Assembly (NCBI RefSeq): GCF_000417875.1
Contig: NW_006920879.1
Location: 553,367-617,366, forward strand
From: Pseudozyma flocculosa PF-1
Taxonomy: Eukaryota > Basidiomycota > Ustilaginomycetes > Ustilaginales > Ustilaginaceae
Direction: 5' to 3'
Length of the DNA: 64,000 nt
Below the pieces are notes generated by a model. It was given only the letters and a program-made list of their open reading frames with translations. It ran no database searches and was not told the DNA's origin. Numbering within the stretch: position 1 is the first letter of the stretch; every line of letters begins with the position of its first letter. The position numbers were made by a program, and so were the translations under genes. Below are positions 21,062 to 32,577 of the stretch, one piece after another.

Positions 21062-23545
21062 ATGAGCGCCCGCAGGCGAAAGGGCGCCAAGGATGGCTCC
21101 GCCAACCACCGGGACAACGGCGGCGGCGACGCACCATCCACGTCCAGCAGCAGCAGCCGCTCGACGGCACATCGACTCGCGTCCCTGAGCGGCACCGGCA
21201 TCGGCGACGATGGCGGCGGACCCTCTTCGGACTCGCCCGGCCCCTCGCCCGTCACGGCCAACTTCCGCAGCGGCACAGAGACGCCGCCGCAGCAGATCAT
21301 CCTCGAGCGGGCCAAGCGCCCATCGCTCAAGGGCATGGCCAGCTACAACATCCGCGCGCCGGGCACACCCTGGCACGAGCTCGACCTCTCCGAGGTGCCC
21401 TTTCTCCGCCACGCCGACGACGAGCTGCCAGCCAAAAAGGGCCTCATGCGCTACCGCCGCCTCTTCTTCGTTTTTGGAACGCTCCTCGGCGCCGTCGTCG
21501 CCTTTCTGGCCTCGAGAAACGTCCAGATGGCGCAGCACATGAGTGCGTTGCGCAGTCTCGTCGACGAGCAGATCGACGGCTTCGGCCTCGACTTTCCCTC
21601 GCTCGACATCGGCATGCCCAAGGAGTTTGCCGACCTGGGCGACAAGATGTTCTCTCGCTCGCGCGAGTGGTTCAAGAACAAGGACTTCAAGACCGGCCGC
21701 GACCTCTTCCAGCAGGGCTACCGCGCCGACCACCCCGTCATCCTGATCCCGGGTATTATTAGCACCGGTCTAGAGAGCTGGACTACCGACGAGGCCAGCG
21801 CCGGCAACTTCCGCAAGCGGCTCTGGGGCACCACGACCATGATGCGGACCATCGTCTTTGAAAAGGACAACTGGGTCCGGCAGCTCTCGCTCGACCCAGA
21901 CACGGGCCTCGACCCCGAGGGCATCCGGGTCAGGGCCGCCGAAGGCCTCGACGCCGCCAGCTTCTTTGCCGCCGGCTACTGGATCTGGAGCAAGATCATC
22001 GAGAACCTCGCCGTGCTGGGCTACGACACCAACAACCTCTTCCTCGCCAGCTACGACTGGAGGCTGAGCTACCACAACCTCGAGGTGCGCGACCGCTACT
22101 TTACCCGGCTCAAGATCAAGATCGAGACCAACAAGCGACTCTTTGGCAAAAAGACGGTCATCGTCGCTCACTCGATGGGCAGCTCGGTGTTCTTCTACTT
22201 CATGAAGTGGGTCGAGGCCCAGGGCGACGGCTTCGGCCAAGGCGGCCCGGACTGGGTCGAGGAGCACATCGAGGCCTTCACCTCGATCGCCGGCACCTTC
22301 CTGGGCGTGCCCAAGGCCATGTCGGCCATGCTGTCCGGCGAGATGAGGGACACGGTCGAGGTGCCGCCGGCCGCCGCCTACTTGCTCGAAAAGTTCTTTA
22401 GCCGGCGCGAGCGGGCCAACCTCTTCCGCAGCTGGCCCGGCGGGGCGAGCATGCTCATCAAGGGCGGCGAGGACGTGTGGGGCAACGCCACCTTTGCGCC
22501 CGACGATGAGCCCGAGGCGACCGACACGCACGGTCAGTTCCTCAGCTTCCGCGACCTGGACCCCTCGCTCGACTCCGACGCCGGCACCAACGTCAAGGAC
22601 AACTTGACGGCGACGCACGCCCACAACTTCCTCCTCGAGCACGCTCCCTCGACGTTCCAGAAGATGCTGCAGTCCAACTACTCGCACGGCATTGAGCGCG
22701 ACACTGAGCAGCTCGAGACCAACAATGAAATCGAGCTCAAGTGGAGCAACCCGCTCGAGGCCACGCTGCCACGCGCACCCAGCATGAAGCTCTACTGCAT
22801 CTACGGCGTCGGCAAGCCGACCGAGAGGAGCTACTGGTACCAGCAGGGTCCTTTCATCCAGCAAGGCCTGATTGGCGAGCAGAGGGAGCCCATGTGCAAG
22901 GGCGACGACGGAGAGGCGTGCGAAGATGTGTCGAGCGTCCAGCCGCTCGACTTCCCCACGGTCAAGACGAGCTGGATCGACTCGGGCGTCCAGCGTGAGG
23001 AGGCCAACCCCAAGGTGCGCTCCGGATGCAAGATGGGAGAGGGCGACGGCACCGTCTCGCTCCTCTCGCTCGGCGCCATGTGCGCAGAAGGGTGGAAGTA
23101 CCCGCACTGGAACCCGGCCAACCGTGAGTGTCGCGCTGCCCGCAGGATCCCCTCTCGGAGCGGGGGAGATCCCTTCTATCCTCACTGACCGACCGACCGA
23201 CCGAGGTTTCCTCCTTGCCATTGCACTGCACCGCCCAGTCACGGTGGTAACGCACGAGCTCAAGCACGAGCCCGAAGCAATGGACCTCCGTGGTGGACAA
23301 TCGTGAGTCGCTCCTGACCCTCTTTCCCTTCCCTCTCTCCACCATCGAAGCTTTGCCTCTGACTCCTTCTTTGCCCTCCCCGGTCTTGGCTTGCACGCAG
23401 GACGGGCGACCACGTCGACATCCTCGGCGCGCGGGGCGTCAATGAGGCCGTGCTGCGCATCGCCGCGGGGCGCGGGTCAGAGGTGGGCGACCAGTACGTC
23501 TCGCGCATCCGCGAGTATGCGCGGCGGGTCAAGTGGCTTGGCTAG
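21062..23545 (+). CDS. LRO1: Phospholipid:diacylglycerol acyltransferase (PDAT)
   Basis: Three exons (21062-23123, 23239-23302, 23401-23545) give 756 residues; yeast Lro1 is 661. PDAT transfers an acyl chain from a phospholipid to diacylglycerol, making triacylglycerol at the ER or nuclear membrane. Seen: a Ser/Gly-rich cytosolic N-tail, one transmembrane segment at about 134-152, then the lumenal LCAT-fold domain with the lid and nucleophile elbow VAHSMGSS (Ser371). The acid motif GDGTVSLLSLGAMC lies near the end of exon 1, and the catalytic His sits in DHVDILG in exon 3. Splicing is needed to obtain VTHELKHEPEAMDLRGG followed by TGDHVDILG, which matches Lro1. The extra length is mainly in the disordered N-terminus. 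Confidence 0.95.
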
Positions 23546-23821
23546 GCTTGGCTAGGCTGGCCCCGCCCGCCGCCGCCACCACGCACATCTGCTGCTGTAT
23601 TTCGAGTCTCGATGCTTCTTATCGACCCTAGACGCACAGACGAGCGGACGTCGAGCTATTCAGACGTGGTTTTATCGAGGTTCGCAAATCATCAAGGTTC
23701 GCACGGGTGGCGGGAAGGACGATGTCGATGGAGCCGGGGACAGATGTAGATGCTCTGCGGGCGCCTCGTGCTCAGTTCTTGCCTAATCGTCGAATCACAT
23801 CGTACATCGTACTAGGGCAAT

Positions 23822-26429
23822 CTAGCCGGTGCGTGGGTTCTTGGACGGACCGCCGTCGTCGCCTCGAGACGGCTGCCCCGTGCCGGCCACCTCGAGAAAG
23901 TCGGTCGGACGGTCGCGTTTCTGACCGTGGCTCCTGTTGTGACGCAGAGAGGGTGAGGGACAGGGCGGGGAGGGATCGTCAGCGAATGTGGTACCGATGC
24001 AGGCTCCATGACTCGAGTCCTTGGCGCCGTCGACTCACCTCTTGTTGTTGACGGGCAGCCGCATGTAGGCCGACTGTTCGTTGCTCGGCGGCTGTCGGAC
24101 GCTGTAGGGGTTGGTGGGTGGACCGCCGATGCCGCCCCACTGCTGGGCCTGGTTCATACCGCCCATCATGCCCATCCCTCCAGGCCCGCCAGGCGCTCCC
24201 CCCATGCCCATGTTCATCCCCATGCCGCCCATCGCTCCCATGCCAGGCATGCCGCCCATTCCGCCCATCATGCCCTGCTGCTGCTGTTGCATCTGCTGCA
24301 TAAAGGCAAACTGCTGCATCTGGAGCTGCATCTGCAACTGCATCCGCATCGGCGGCGCCAGCTGCGGGTTCTGGAGCATCATCATGATCTGCTGCACTGC
24401 CTGCGGGTTGAACTGGACGCCGTTGCCGCCGCCACCAGCAGCGCCGTTCTGGTTCCAGCCCATGCCGCCGTTCATGCCCATGCCGCCCATCATGTTGCCG
24501 CCGCCGCCGTCGTGAGGGTTGGCGCTTGCAGAACGGCCCGTGGAAGAGGGACTGCGACCGTCGCGAACGCCGTGAGGCGGCGTGGCGGAGACGGCGCCAT
24601 CCACTTGCGGCTTCGAGGGCAAGGCGTGCTTGGTGACGGCTGCCGGCCCGGTGCCGGTGCCAGGCCCGGGTGTCGATCGAGCAGCGGAGCCCTCGCGTGG
24701 CTGCTGGTCCGGCTTGCCACTCGCTCCGTTGTCGCCGTTCTTGCCGTCGCCCGTGGTGCCGTTGCCCGCTCCGGCTTCGTCGCGCCTGTTCTCTTCCTCG
24801 ACCTCCCGCTCGCTCTTCTCAATGGCCTGCTGAACGTAGTCGCGCACCTTTTGCCGCGTCTCGTCGTCCGCCTTGAGCTTCTCGAGGTCCGGAATGCGCT
24901 TGTCACATTCGGCGCAGGTGAAGTCGTGCTCGAGCAGGTGCGTCTGGATGCATTCCTCGCAATACCGCGTCGAGCAGCACGGAGTCTGCACCGCATCGCG
25001 CAGCAGCTTGGAGCAGAGTGGACAGGCGAGCGTCGAATCCGTGGGCACCAGCTGGTACACGTCGGACTGGGTGAGGAGCTTGGACCGCGCACGGTTCTTG
25101 CGCCACGTCTCCGAGTCTGGCTGTGCCACGACGTACGAGCCGTCCGGGGTGACCATGACGCCCGCCTGCTTCTGCTCGTCGGTGGGCTGCTCGACCGTCT
25201 TGAGCATGCTCTTTGGGATACCGGTGGTCCGCTTGAAGCGTGGCCGGTTGTCAAAGTCGCGGTCGTCGTTGGTGGGGCACTCCTGGATCCAGTGGCCCTT
25301 TTGGCCGCAGCGGAAACAGATATAGCCTGTGGGCGGTGGCCGATCCGAGTGCTGCGGCGGGCGCTGAGAGGCCATGTGTTGTCGTGGCGGCCCTCCACGG
25401 CGCGGCGCGCCACCTCGGTCCCGATATGTTGCACTGCAGTCGAGAAGACGGCGGAGTGCGATGCGTGAGCGAACGTCCCATTACGGTCTTTTGTGCCTGG
25501 ACTCTTTCCAGACGCCACCGGGCGATCACTCACTGTGACATGCGCTCTTGCGTCTCGTCCCACTGCGCCGTCGTAGCCTGAAACATGGCCGCGATGCTGT
25601 CGGCCTCGGTTGAGTTGCCACCGATGGCCACGGATGAGACGACCGGCTGCTGCTTGTCGATGGGCGGGAGTTGAGATCACCTGGTCAGCTGGACGCACCT
25701 GACATGCGCCGACAGGGAGTCACTGAACTTACAGCATTGGACGAGGGCTGGCTCGGTGCGCCTCCGTCCTTCTGATCGAAGCGCATCGTCATCGGACCGC
25801 GGTACATTGGCCCCCGGCTGTCGCCGGCCTTGACACCGCCAGCATTGGTGTTGCCGGCGAAGCGTCCGCTGTCACCGCCGCCACCGCCACCGGCAGCATC
25901 CGCGACGTACATCTGTGCGGTGCCTCGACCCGGCTTCGAGGGCGGAAGGCGGCGCGCGATGACCTGCGACGATCTCGGCACGATAAAGTTGTCGTCCTTG
26001 TACTCTGAGGCCGGGCAAGAAGAGATGCGCAGGAGAGGAACCAGATACAGGCAGCGACCAGATCCAAATCAGTCTCGGTGCGGATGTTACAAAGTGGAAC
26101 AAGAGTCGTGGAACGGCATGCCACGACCCGGCATCGGCCAAGGTCCAAGGTGTCGTCCGCGGCAGCTGCGGAGGTCGAGACCGCATCTCGCTCCCGGCCA
26201 CTGACCCGGTCATGACCCGGCTCGTTGTCGCCTCTAAGATCGTAGGGAGCTCACCTTCCTCGGTGTCGGCGTTGTAGATGCCGAGGTCAAAGTCGATGCC
26301 CTTGCCCATCTTGTTCTGCAGAATGATCTCGCGCTTGAGGTCCCAGACGCTGATGCCGGTGCCGTCAAAGGTGATCCTCGAGGGCTCCTTCTGCGACTTG
26401 AACTTGTAGTAGACTGATGCGGACGCCAT
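23822..26429 (-). CDS. MPE1: Mpe1/RBBP6-type cleavage and polyadenylation factor subunit
   Basis: Five exons (26429-26255, 26004-25733, about 25652-25534, 25433-24039, 23933-23822) give about 690 residues. Order: an N-terminal ubiquitin-like DWNN domain (starts MASASVYYKFKSQ) and a region with MFQATTAQWDETQERM. A CCHC zinc knuckle (Cys228, Cys231, His236, Cys241) and a RING/U-box type finger at about 326-365 (CPLC...CAEC) follow. A long Met/Gly/Gln-rich tail ends in KRDRPTDFLEV. Mpe1 is a CPF subunit needed for 3'-end cleavage and polyadenylation of pre-mRNA. The last exon was added because GTGAGT at 24038 opens an intron and the downstream exon restores the conserved KR-P-DF-E motif. The exon 3 start is uncertain by 3-6 nt because of a CAGCAG acceptor run. 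Confidence 0.92.
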
Positions 26430-27811
26430 CTTGCCGGTGTCGCGACGACGATCGAGGGTGAAGGGGAGTCGCCTAGCGTGCGCGCGTCGCTATTGCTGGT
26501 CCTGGGAGTCGAAGAAAGAGTCGACGTGAGAGTACGTCGGTGCAGCGGCCACGGGAGCTGTCGGCGAGAGCCAGGAGGGGAAGGAGCGGTGTAGCGAGGA
26601 ACGGCGGCAGAACTGGCTCGCCGTGGCTTCGAGGGGGCGGGGCAACGGATAGAATTCGATGACAGGGAAGGGTAGCAGTCCAGCGTGGACGCCTCGATGC
26701 CGCTTGGTATAGGTATGGCTGATCACCTGCCACGGTGCTTTCCTCCTCTTTATCAAAGGTACCCTGCCAGAAACAGGCAGAGGTCGATCAAGGCTCTGAT
26801 CCCGTCTGCCTCTTTCGCTTCTGCTACTCTGTCTTCCGCCTCTTTGTTTCTTTTTAGCCCTTCTTACGTCTTCACCTTCTGTCTCCTCTGTGGTCGACTC
26901 TCAGCTCCGGCTGAAGGGCAAGAGTAACGAGGAAGCGTTGTCAAATCTGTGAGATTTAATCACCACGCGAATGCGTCAGCGCAGTGTCGGTCGTCCGGCA
27001 GAGCACAGGATGGGCAGGGACGGAAAGGAGGGGGAAAGATGGTGACGGCGAGCCAAACAAAGGGGATTTTGGGATGGAAAGGGAGGACGAGGTTGCACTC
27101 GGTGGCGGTGTCGGGCGTGGCTGAAGCGAAGAGGTGCGCCGGGGTGAAGGTAGTGAAGCAGTGCCACGCGGGAATGCCGGAGTGGAGGAGGGGCGGAGGC
27201 GGAGGAGCGTAAGACGAGCGCAAGCAGGAGGGGAGCCACTGATGGGAGAGGTGGCGACGGTGGTGGGTGGGAGGCAAGGCGGAGCGGACGGAGGTGCGGC
27301 TGGCTGAGGCCAGACTGTGGAGGGTCGGGCTCGGGCTGCCCTTCGTTGGGTGATCGGGGGCCTGCCTTTGTCCGCCAGCCAGCCCGCCATCCCGCCAGCC
27401 AGCCCGCCAGCCAGCCCGCCAGCCAGCCAGCCAGCCCAGCGCCGGACGGCCTCGGCCTCGCGCGGCTGGTTAGGCTGGCGGCCAAGGCTGGGTCAGGCGG
27501 GCCAATCACCATCTCGCCCTTCCCCTCCTCCTCCAACATCTTTCGCCTGGCCCACCCCCTGCAAAAAAACTTTTCCCTCCTGCCTACTGTCGGTCTCAAT
27601 CGAGTCCTTCTCGAGACCGGCTCTCGTCTGAGCCTCCTTCGCCTCTACCACCACCACCGCCGGCATCACCAGCGACGACCACATCCTCCCTGTCTCCTCT
27701 GCCAGGAGAAGGGGGATGCCGGTTCCCCGTCGTCGGCTCGGTCACACCTCCCGCCTCTCGTCATCAGCGCTCCCCTTCATCCCTTCCCAGCACCGCATCA
27801 ACTTTGCCAAC
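26430..27811. other. Divergent promoter region, MPE1/GID8
   Basis: 1.38 kb between divergent start codons. It includes a CCAGCCAGCCCG repeat tract at about 27370-27440 and a pyrimidine-rich leader before GID8. No gene is supported. Confidence 0.6.
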
Positions 27812-29211
27812 ATGGCCAAGAAGCAGCTGCGCAAGTCCGAGTGGGAGAGGCAGCTCAACGCCATCCCCGTCTCCAAGGAGTGAGTAGGCAGGCTGTCGCC
27901 GGCCGACCTCTCCTCGCCACCATCGACGACGACGACGCCAGCTCTTCGTATGATGAGATAAACGCAAAGTGGGAATCTCTCCTAAACCTAATGAGGACAT
28001 CAAATTACTATTGCCCACTGAAACATTGGCTGAGCCGGCATCGTCGTCGTCTCGAGGGCGAGGGCGAGACTATGTCTTGAAGGCTGAGTAGCGCTGTGCT
28101 GACGCTTGGCGCACGCTCTATCTCTTCGAACCTGATTCTGTAGGGACCTCAACCGGCTCATCATGGACTACCTCGTCATCGAGGGCTACAAGGACGCCGC
28201 CGAGAGCTTCTCCGTCGAGTCCGGCCTGAGCCCGCTCGTCGACCTAGAGAGCATCGAGAATCGCATGGTCATTCGTGGCGCCATCCACCGCGGAGACGTC
28301 GAGGAAGCCATCGGACGGGTCAACGAGCTCGATCCAGAGGTGAGCGTCGATGGCCCGTCAGGAGCGCTGTTTGCCGACCGTCGGGAGGGGGAACGCAGCC
28401 GCCGTCGTCACCCGCTGCCATCGCCGTCACCGTCTAGGCTTTATAGGATGACAATCTTCATGCACCACGCAAACGCGGCTCAGTGGAGCTGCCGTGCTGA
28501 TAGCTTTCTTACACCATATCAAAAGAATCTCTGACCCGTCATGACGACGATCGCCGCAATGACGACGACGGCGACGGCGATGGCGACGGCGACGACTGCG
28601 AAGGCGGTCGGCACACAGCATCTCCTCGGGAGCGGCGCAGCTTCCGCGCGTTCAGCCTGCTGACCCTGCCACTTCCTGTCCGCTTCTCCCTACGTCGCCT
28701 CGTCTTGCAGATCCTCGACAACAACCCTCTGCTCTTCTTCCATCTACAGCAGCAGAGGCTCATTGAGCTGATCCGAGCCGGCTCGATCAACGAGGCTCTG
28801 GAGTTCGCCTCTGAGAACCTCGCCCCTCGCGGCGAAGAGCATCCGGATCTCCTGCCCGAGCTCGAGAGGACCATGGCCCTGCTGGCCTTTGACATCACAA
28901 AGGCGGGCGCCCCCGCTGCCGGTTCCCTGGCCGCCCCACCTCACATCGCGGAGCTCCTCGCTCCCTCGCAGAGGCTCAAGACGGCCGCCGAGCTCAACGC
29001 CGCGATCCTCGCCTCGCAAAGCCAGGGCCGAGACCCCAAGCTGCCGCAGCTCATCAAGATGCTCAAGTACGGCGAGGAGCTGCTGGGCATGGAGGGCCCG
29101 GGCAAGTGGGAGTTTCCCAAGCTCGACCTCGAGGGCCCGCTCACCGTATCGACCGCCACATCGAGCTACGACACCAGCACGGCCCGGCGCGGCGGCGCCA
29201 TGGCCGTCTGA
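27812..29211 (+). CDS. GID8: GID/CTLH E3 ligase subunit Gid8
   Basis: Three exons (27812-27879, 28144-28339, 28711-29211) give 254 residues; human GID8 is 228. Order: a LisH motif (LNRLIMDYLVIEGYKDAAE), a CTLH region (ENRMVIRGAIHRGDVEEAI) and a CRA region (LLFFHLQQQRLIELIRAG, then MALLAFDI). Gid8 is a scaffold of the GID/CTLH ubiquitin ligase that degrades gluconeogenic enzymes in yeast. Introns are 264 and 371 nt, clearly longer than most here, and each contains a low-GC patch. The first holds a box C/D snoRNA-like element. The C-terminus after KWEFPKL is short and Ser/Thr-rich. Confidence 0.93.
27941..28035 (+). ncRNA. Candidate box C/D snoRNA inside GID8 intron 1
   Basis: This is an AT-rich patch in an otherwise GC-rich intron. 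It has a perfect box C (ATGATGA, 27950-27956), a C'-like ATGAGGA (27991-27997) and a box D CTGA at 28018-28021 (another at 28030-28033). GCTC and GAGC at the ends can pair. Between box C and C' lies AGTGGGAATCTC, a 12-nt perfect complement of the conserved large-subunit rRNA segment GAGATTCCCACT (recalled from memory). A degenerate D' (CTCT) sits at the right spacing to target a C in that segment. This is the kind of site guided by yeast snR64 (25S C2337), also from memory. The terminal stem is weak, and the call needs RNA evidence. Confidence 0.5.
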
Positions 29212-29686
29212 CCCGCACCGAGCATCCCTATCACGGTTTTCGCCGAAAGACAACGTCATCTGGGTCCTTTGGCCAACGCCTTCGCTGCCGACTTCCTCTC
29301 TGCTTTCTTGAACGCCACAACGCACCGTCGCCGTCCTCTTTTGTAGCAAAACCAACCTCACTCGTCTTCTTTCGCACGCATGGATCCTGCCCTCCGTACA
29401 GGGCATCACTTTGGTCTCTCTCCCACCAGCACAGCAACATTACCTTCGAGCCCCCTGTAACAGTAGTAGAAGCACAACAACAACGCCCTCGAACAATCAA
29501 CAAACAACCTGCGAGCCCCTCTCTGCCATCAGCCAGTTCGACGCGGTCGGTTGCATGCAGTCGAAGTATCTATGCAGTTGAAAGTCGAGATTCGGACCGG
29601 ATGAAAGGAAGGGAGCTAGTATACAATGGATGCCGGGAGGGAAGGAGGCGGGATATGCAAGCTGGCGACGGGCAGGTCCATGCACG
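29212..29686. other. Convergent 3' flanks, GID8 and LIA1
   Basis: 475 bp between convergent stops, including an AT-richer stretch around 29440-29510. No gene is seen. Confidence 0.6.
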
Positions 29687-30923
29687 CTACGCGGCGGAAG
29701 CGGCGGTGGCGGGCTCGGCCTCGATGCGGTGGAACTGGGTGGGGTCGTTGTTGTAGGCCAGCTCGTCGAGGGCGACGATGCAGCTCTCGCGGACGACGCG
29801 CGGGGCAGCGTCGTCCTTTGCCCACCTCGTCAAGGTGGCCATGACGGCGTCAAAGCCTCCCTTAGCCCCGTCGCCCTCTGCGTCGCCGGCCTCCTCGACG
29901 ATGCCGCCGAGGGCCTCGGCAGCCTCGTGCCTGACCATTTCGTGCTCGCCCGAGTCGTTGAGCACGTCGAGCATCGAGGGGATCGAGGCCGGGTGGCAGA
30001 GCTCGCCAAAGACGAAGCAGATCTCGTGGCGGAAGAGGGCAGAGGTGTCCTTGAGCCCCTCGGCGAGGGCGAGGACGGCAGAGACGGCGCCCTCGCCGCC
30101 GCCGTGGGCGACGTTGCGCAGCGCAAACATGGCGCGGTAGCGCTCAAACAGCGACAGATCGGCGTTGAGCAGCGTCGTGCGGAAGGTGGGCACCGAGCTG
30201 GCGTCGTAGCTCGCCGCGTCGGCGGAAGATCGTGCGGCCTCCTTGCTGGCAGCGGGGGACATGGCCGGTGCCGGGTCGATGGGCGCAAAGGCACTGTCGG
30301 GCGGGCGTTGCAGTAGGCGCGGATGAAGAGGGGACGCAGAGAAAGCATCTGGTCAATACACGGCTCAGCAGGGGACGGGGTTATGGATCGCAGCACCACG
30401 TGTCGCCCGCTACTCACGTCTCGACGCCGCCCTTGCCCGAGGCCTCCTCGTTCTCCTTTGCGGCCTTCTTCCTCTGCTTGAGCTCCTTGCCCTCGGGCGA
30501 GTTGTCAAACTCGATCTTGCTGATGGCGAGCTCGCAGGTCTCGCGCACCGAGACGTCGCTGTCGGTCTTGTACTGATTCAGGACGTCGAGGACGGAAGGG
30601 TCGGAGATGGCGCCCATGGCCTCGGCAGCCTCGTGGCGTACCATGGCGTCCTCGCCGAGGTTGGCCAGCACCGCCTTGAGCGTGGGGAGGGCGCGGACGT
30701 CCTCCAGCTGGCCGAGGACGTATGCGAGCTCGTGCTTGAGCAGGGCAGAGTCGTCGCTGAACGCCTTTGAGATGATCTCGATGGCACGCTGCATGTGGGC
30801 GTCGGTCGTGGCCGCGAGGCCCTTGATGGTGAAGAGGGTGCGGAAGCGCTGGTCGAGGGAAGTCTTGCCGCTGAAATCGCACAGGGCGGCCTCGAGCCGG
30901 TCCATGTTGGCGGTGTCTGCCAT
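29687..30923 (-). CDS. LIA1: Deoxyhypusine hydroxylase
   Basis: Two exons (30923-30418 and 30293-29687, intron 124 nt) give 370 residues; yeast Lia1 is 325. The enzyme is a di-iron HEAT-repeat monooxygenase that completes hypusine formation on translation factor eIF5A. All four metal-binding His-Glu pairs are present: His64-Glu65, His97-Glu98, His258-Glu259 and His291-Glu292, in the contexts KHELAYVLGQ, RHEAAEAMG, RHEICFVFGE and RHEAAEALGG. The linker contains the family signature IDPAPA created exactly at the splice junction. The start at MADTANMD follows family length; the frame remains open upstream without conservation. Confidence 0.95.
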
Positions 30924-31432
30924 GTCGATGTCGTGTAGGGTAATGTCGGTGAGGGAATGACAAGAGGCGCAGGTCGTACAGCGCGGGACGTAGGCAGCGA
31001 GGCGAGGCGAGGTTGGTGGTGGTGGACGTTGCTCTGGCCAGGCCAAGTTAAGGTTGTGGCCTGACCCAGAAGAAATTTGGCCAGCAGGCGTTGCCAGGCC
31101 AGGCCCGGCAGCCGGGACATGGGAGGCCTGCCCCAAGCTCGCTCCCTGCTGCTTAGGTAAGCTGCCAAAATTTCGCGCAGGGGACCGTGGGCGTGGGTCC
31201 GCTCAACTTTTTTTCTTCTTCGCAGCGGCGAGCCGGCGAGGCCCAGCCTTGCCCTGCATGGCAGGGCGCCATAGGTACCAGGCGCAGCTCCAACCATCAT
31301 ATCCAGCCTCACCGCCTATCCTCACGCACACACATACCTCGGACCCAACGGCTACACCTTCCGCGACTCACCAGCATCTAAGGTCAACGCGGTCCGACAG
31401 CCACCACCGCCACCCTCTCAACCCCAGCCACC
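30924..31432. other. Divergent promoter region, LIA1/MRT4
   Basis: 509 bp with GCCAGGCCAGGCC-type blocks around 31080-31130 and CT-rich leader sequence before MRT4. No further gene. Confidence 0.6.
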
Positions 31433-32577
31433 ATGCCGCGCGCCAGGAGGTCCAAGGTCGTCTCGCTGACCAAGACCGACAAAAAGACAAAGGATGACAA
31501 GGCCAACCTGATGGAAAAGGTGCGCGATGCGGCGCAGCAGTACCCCTACGTCTGGCTGCTCGCCGTCGGCAACATGCGCAACGCCTACCTCAAGCAGGTC
31601 CGCGACCTCTGGAAGGGCTCCAAGATCTTCTTTGGCAAGCACAACGTCATTGCAAAGGCGCTCGGCACCACCGAGGAGGAGGAGATCCGCACCGGCATCA
31701 GCGGCATCGCATCCAGGCTCACCGGAAATGTCGGCCTCCTCTTCACCGAGTCGCCGCCCGCAGAGGTCGTCGACTGGTTCAAGGAGTACTCGCGGATCGA
31801 CTTTGCCCGCGGCGGGTTCAAGGCGACGGAGACGGTCGTGCTTCCCGAAGGTACGTCGCCGTTGCGCTACTCCTGAGAGATGGCTCGGTCGCTGCCAGTG
31901 CGAGCTACTCCTGAGCGATGGCTCGGTCGCTGCCAGTGCGAGGAATAAGATAGCTGACCTGCATGCCGCTCCCCTTTCTGACGAGCCTATCAGGCCCCGT
32001 CATGGCGAGGACAACACCGCCAGAGACGCTGCCGCACCCCATTGAGCCGCAGCTCCGAAAGCTCGGCATGCCCACCGAGCTCAAGCGGGGTGTCCCTACG
32101 CTGCTTCAAGAGTACCGGGTGTGCAAGAAGGGCGATGCGCTGACCGCCGACCAGGTGAGTCTGCAGCGGGGGGAGGCTTCGTTGTCGCTGCGTCGGCCCG
32201 TCTCTCATCCTCTTGATACCCTCTGCTTTCCCTCGTCCGCTCGCCGTGCCCTATAGGCGCAAATCCTCAAGCACCTCCTCATCCAGATGGCCAACTTCAA
32301 GCTGGTACCGCTGGCGTACTGGTCCGAGGCCGACGCAGAGAGCGGCAAGGCGAACCGAGGCGTCACCAACCTCGACGTGTCGGCGGAGGACCGGGAGCTG
32401 ATTGGCACGCAAGCGGGAGAAGTGAGGTCGAAGAAGGAGGGCACACAAGGCACCAAGAAGGGCGAGGCCGCAGCAGGCAGCGACGCGGAGATGGACGACG
32501 AAGACGACGACGATGACGAAGAGATTGAGGACGAGGACAAGGTCACCGACAGCATGATGATGCCCGCCGGGCTCTAA
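31433..32577 (+). CDS. MRT4: Ribosome assembly factor Mrt4
   Basis: Three exons (31433-31850, 31994-32154, 32257-32577) give 299 residues; yeast Mrt4 is 236. Mrt4 is a paralogue of ribosomal protein P0. It holds the stalk site of pre-60S particles in the nucleus and is exchanged for P0 in the cytoplasm. Seen: a basic N-terminus ([18 protein letters not shown]), the P0-like core ([20 protein letters not shown]), then [19 protein letters not shown] and the domain containing [13 protein letters not shown]. An acidic tail ([12 protein letters not shown]) makes it longer than usual. All junctions keep frame. Intron 1 carries a 38-bp tandem duplication. Confidence 0.95.
31866..31941 (+). repeat. 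Two 38-bp direct repeats in MRT4 intron 1
   Basis: Copies at 31866-31903 and 31904-31941 are adjacent and nearly identical (GCTACTCCTGAG then AGATGG or CGATGG, and onward). They fill half of the 143-nt intron and look like a recent local duplication. Confidence 0.9.

Noticed and set aside
24111..24515. Proline/methionine-rich plus-strand frame
   Set aside because: It is the antisense of the Met/Gly/Gln-rich tail of Mpe1.
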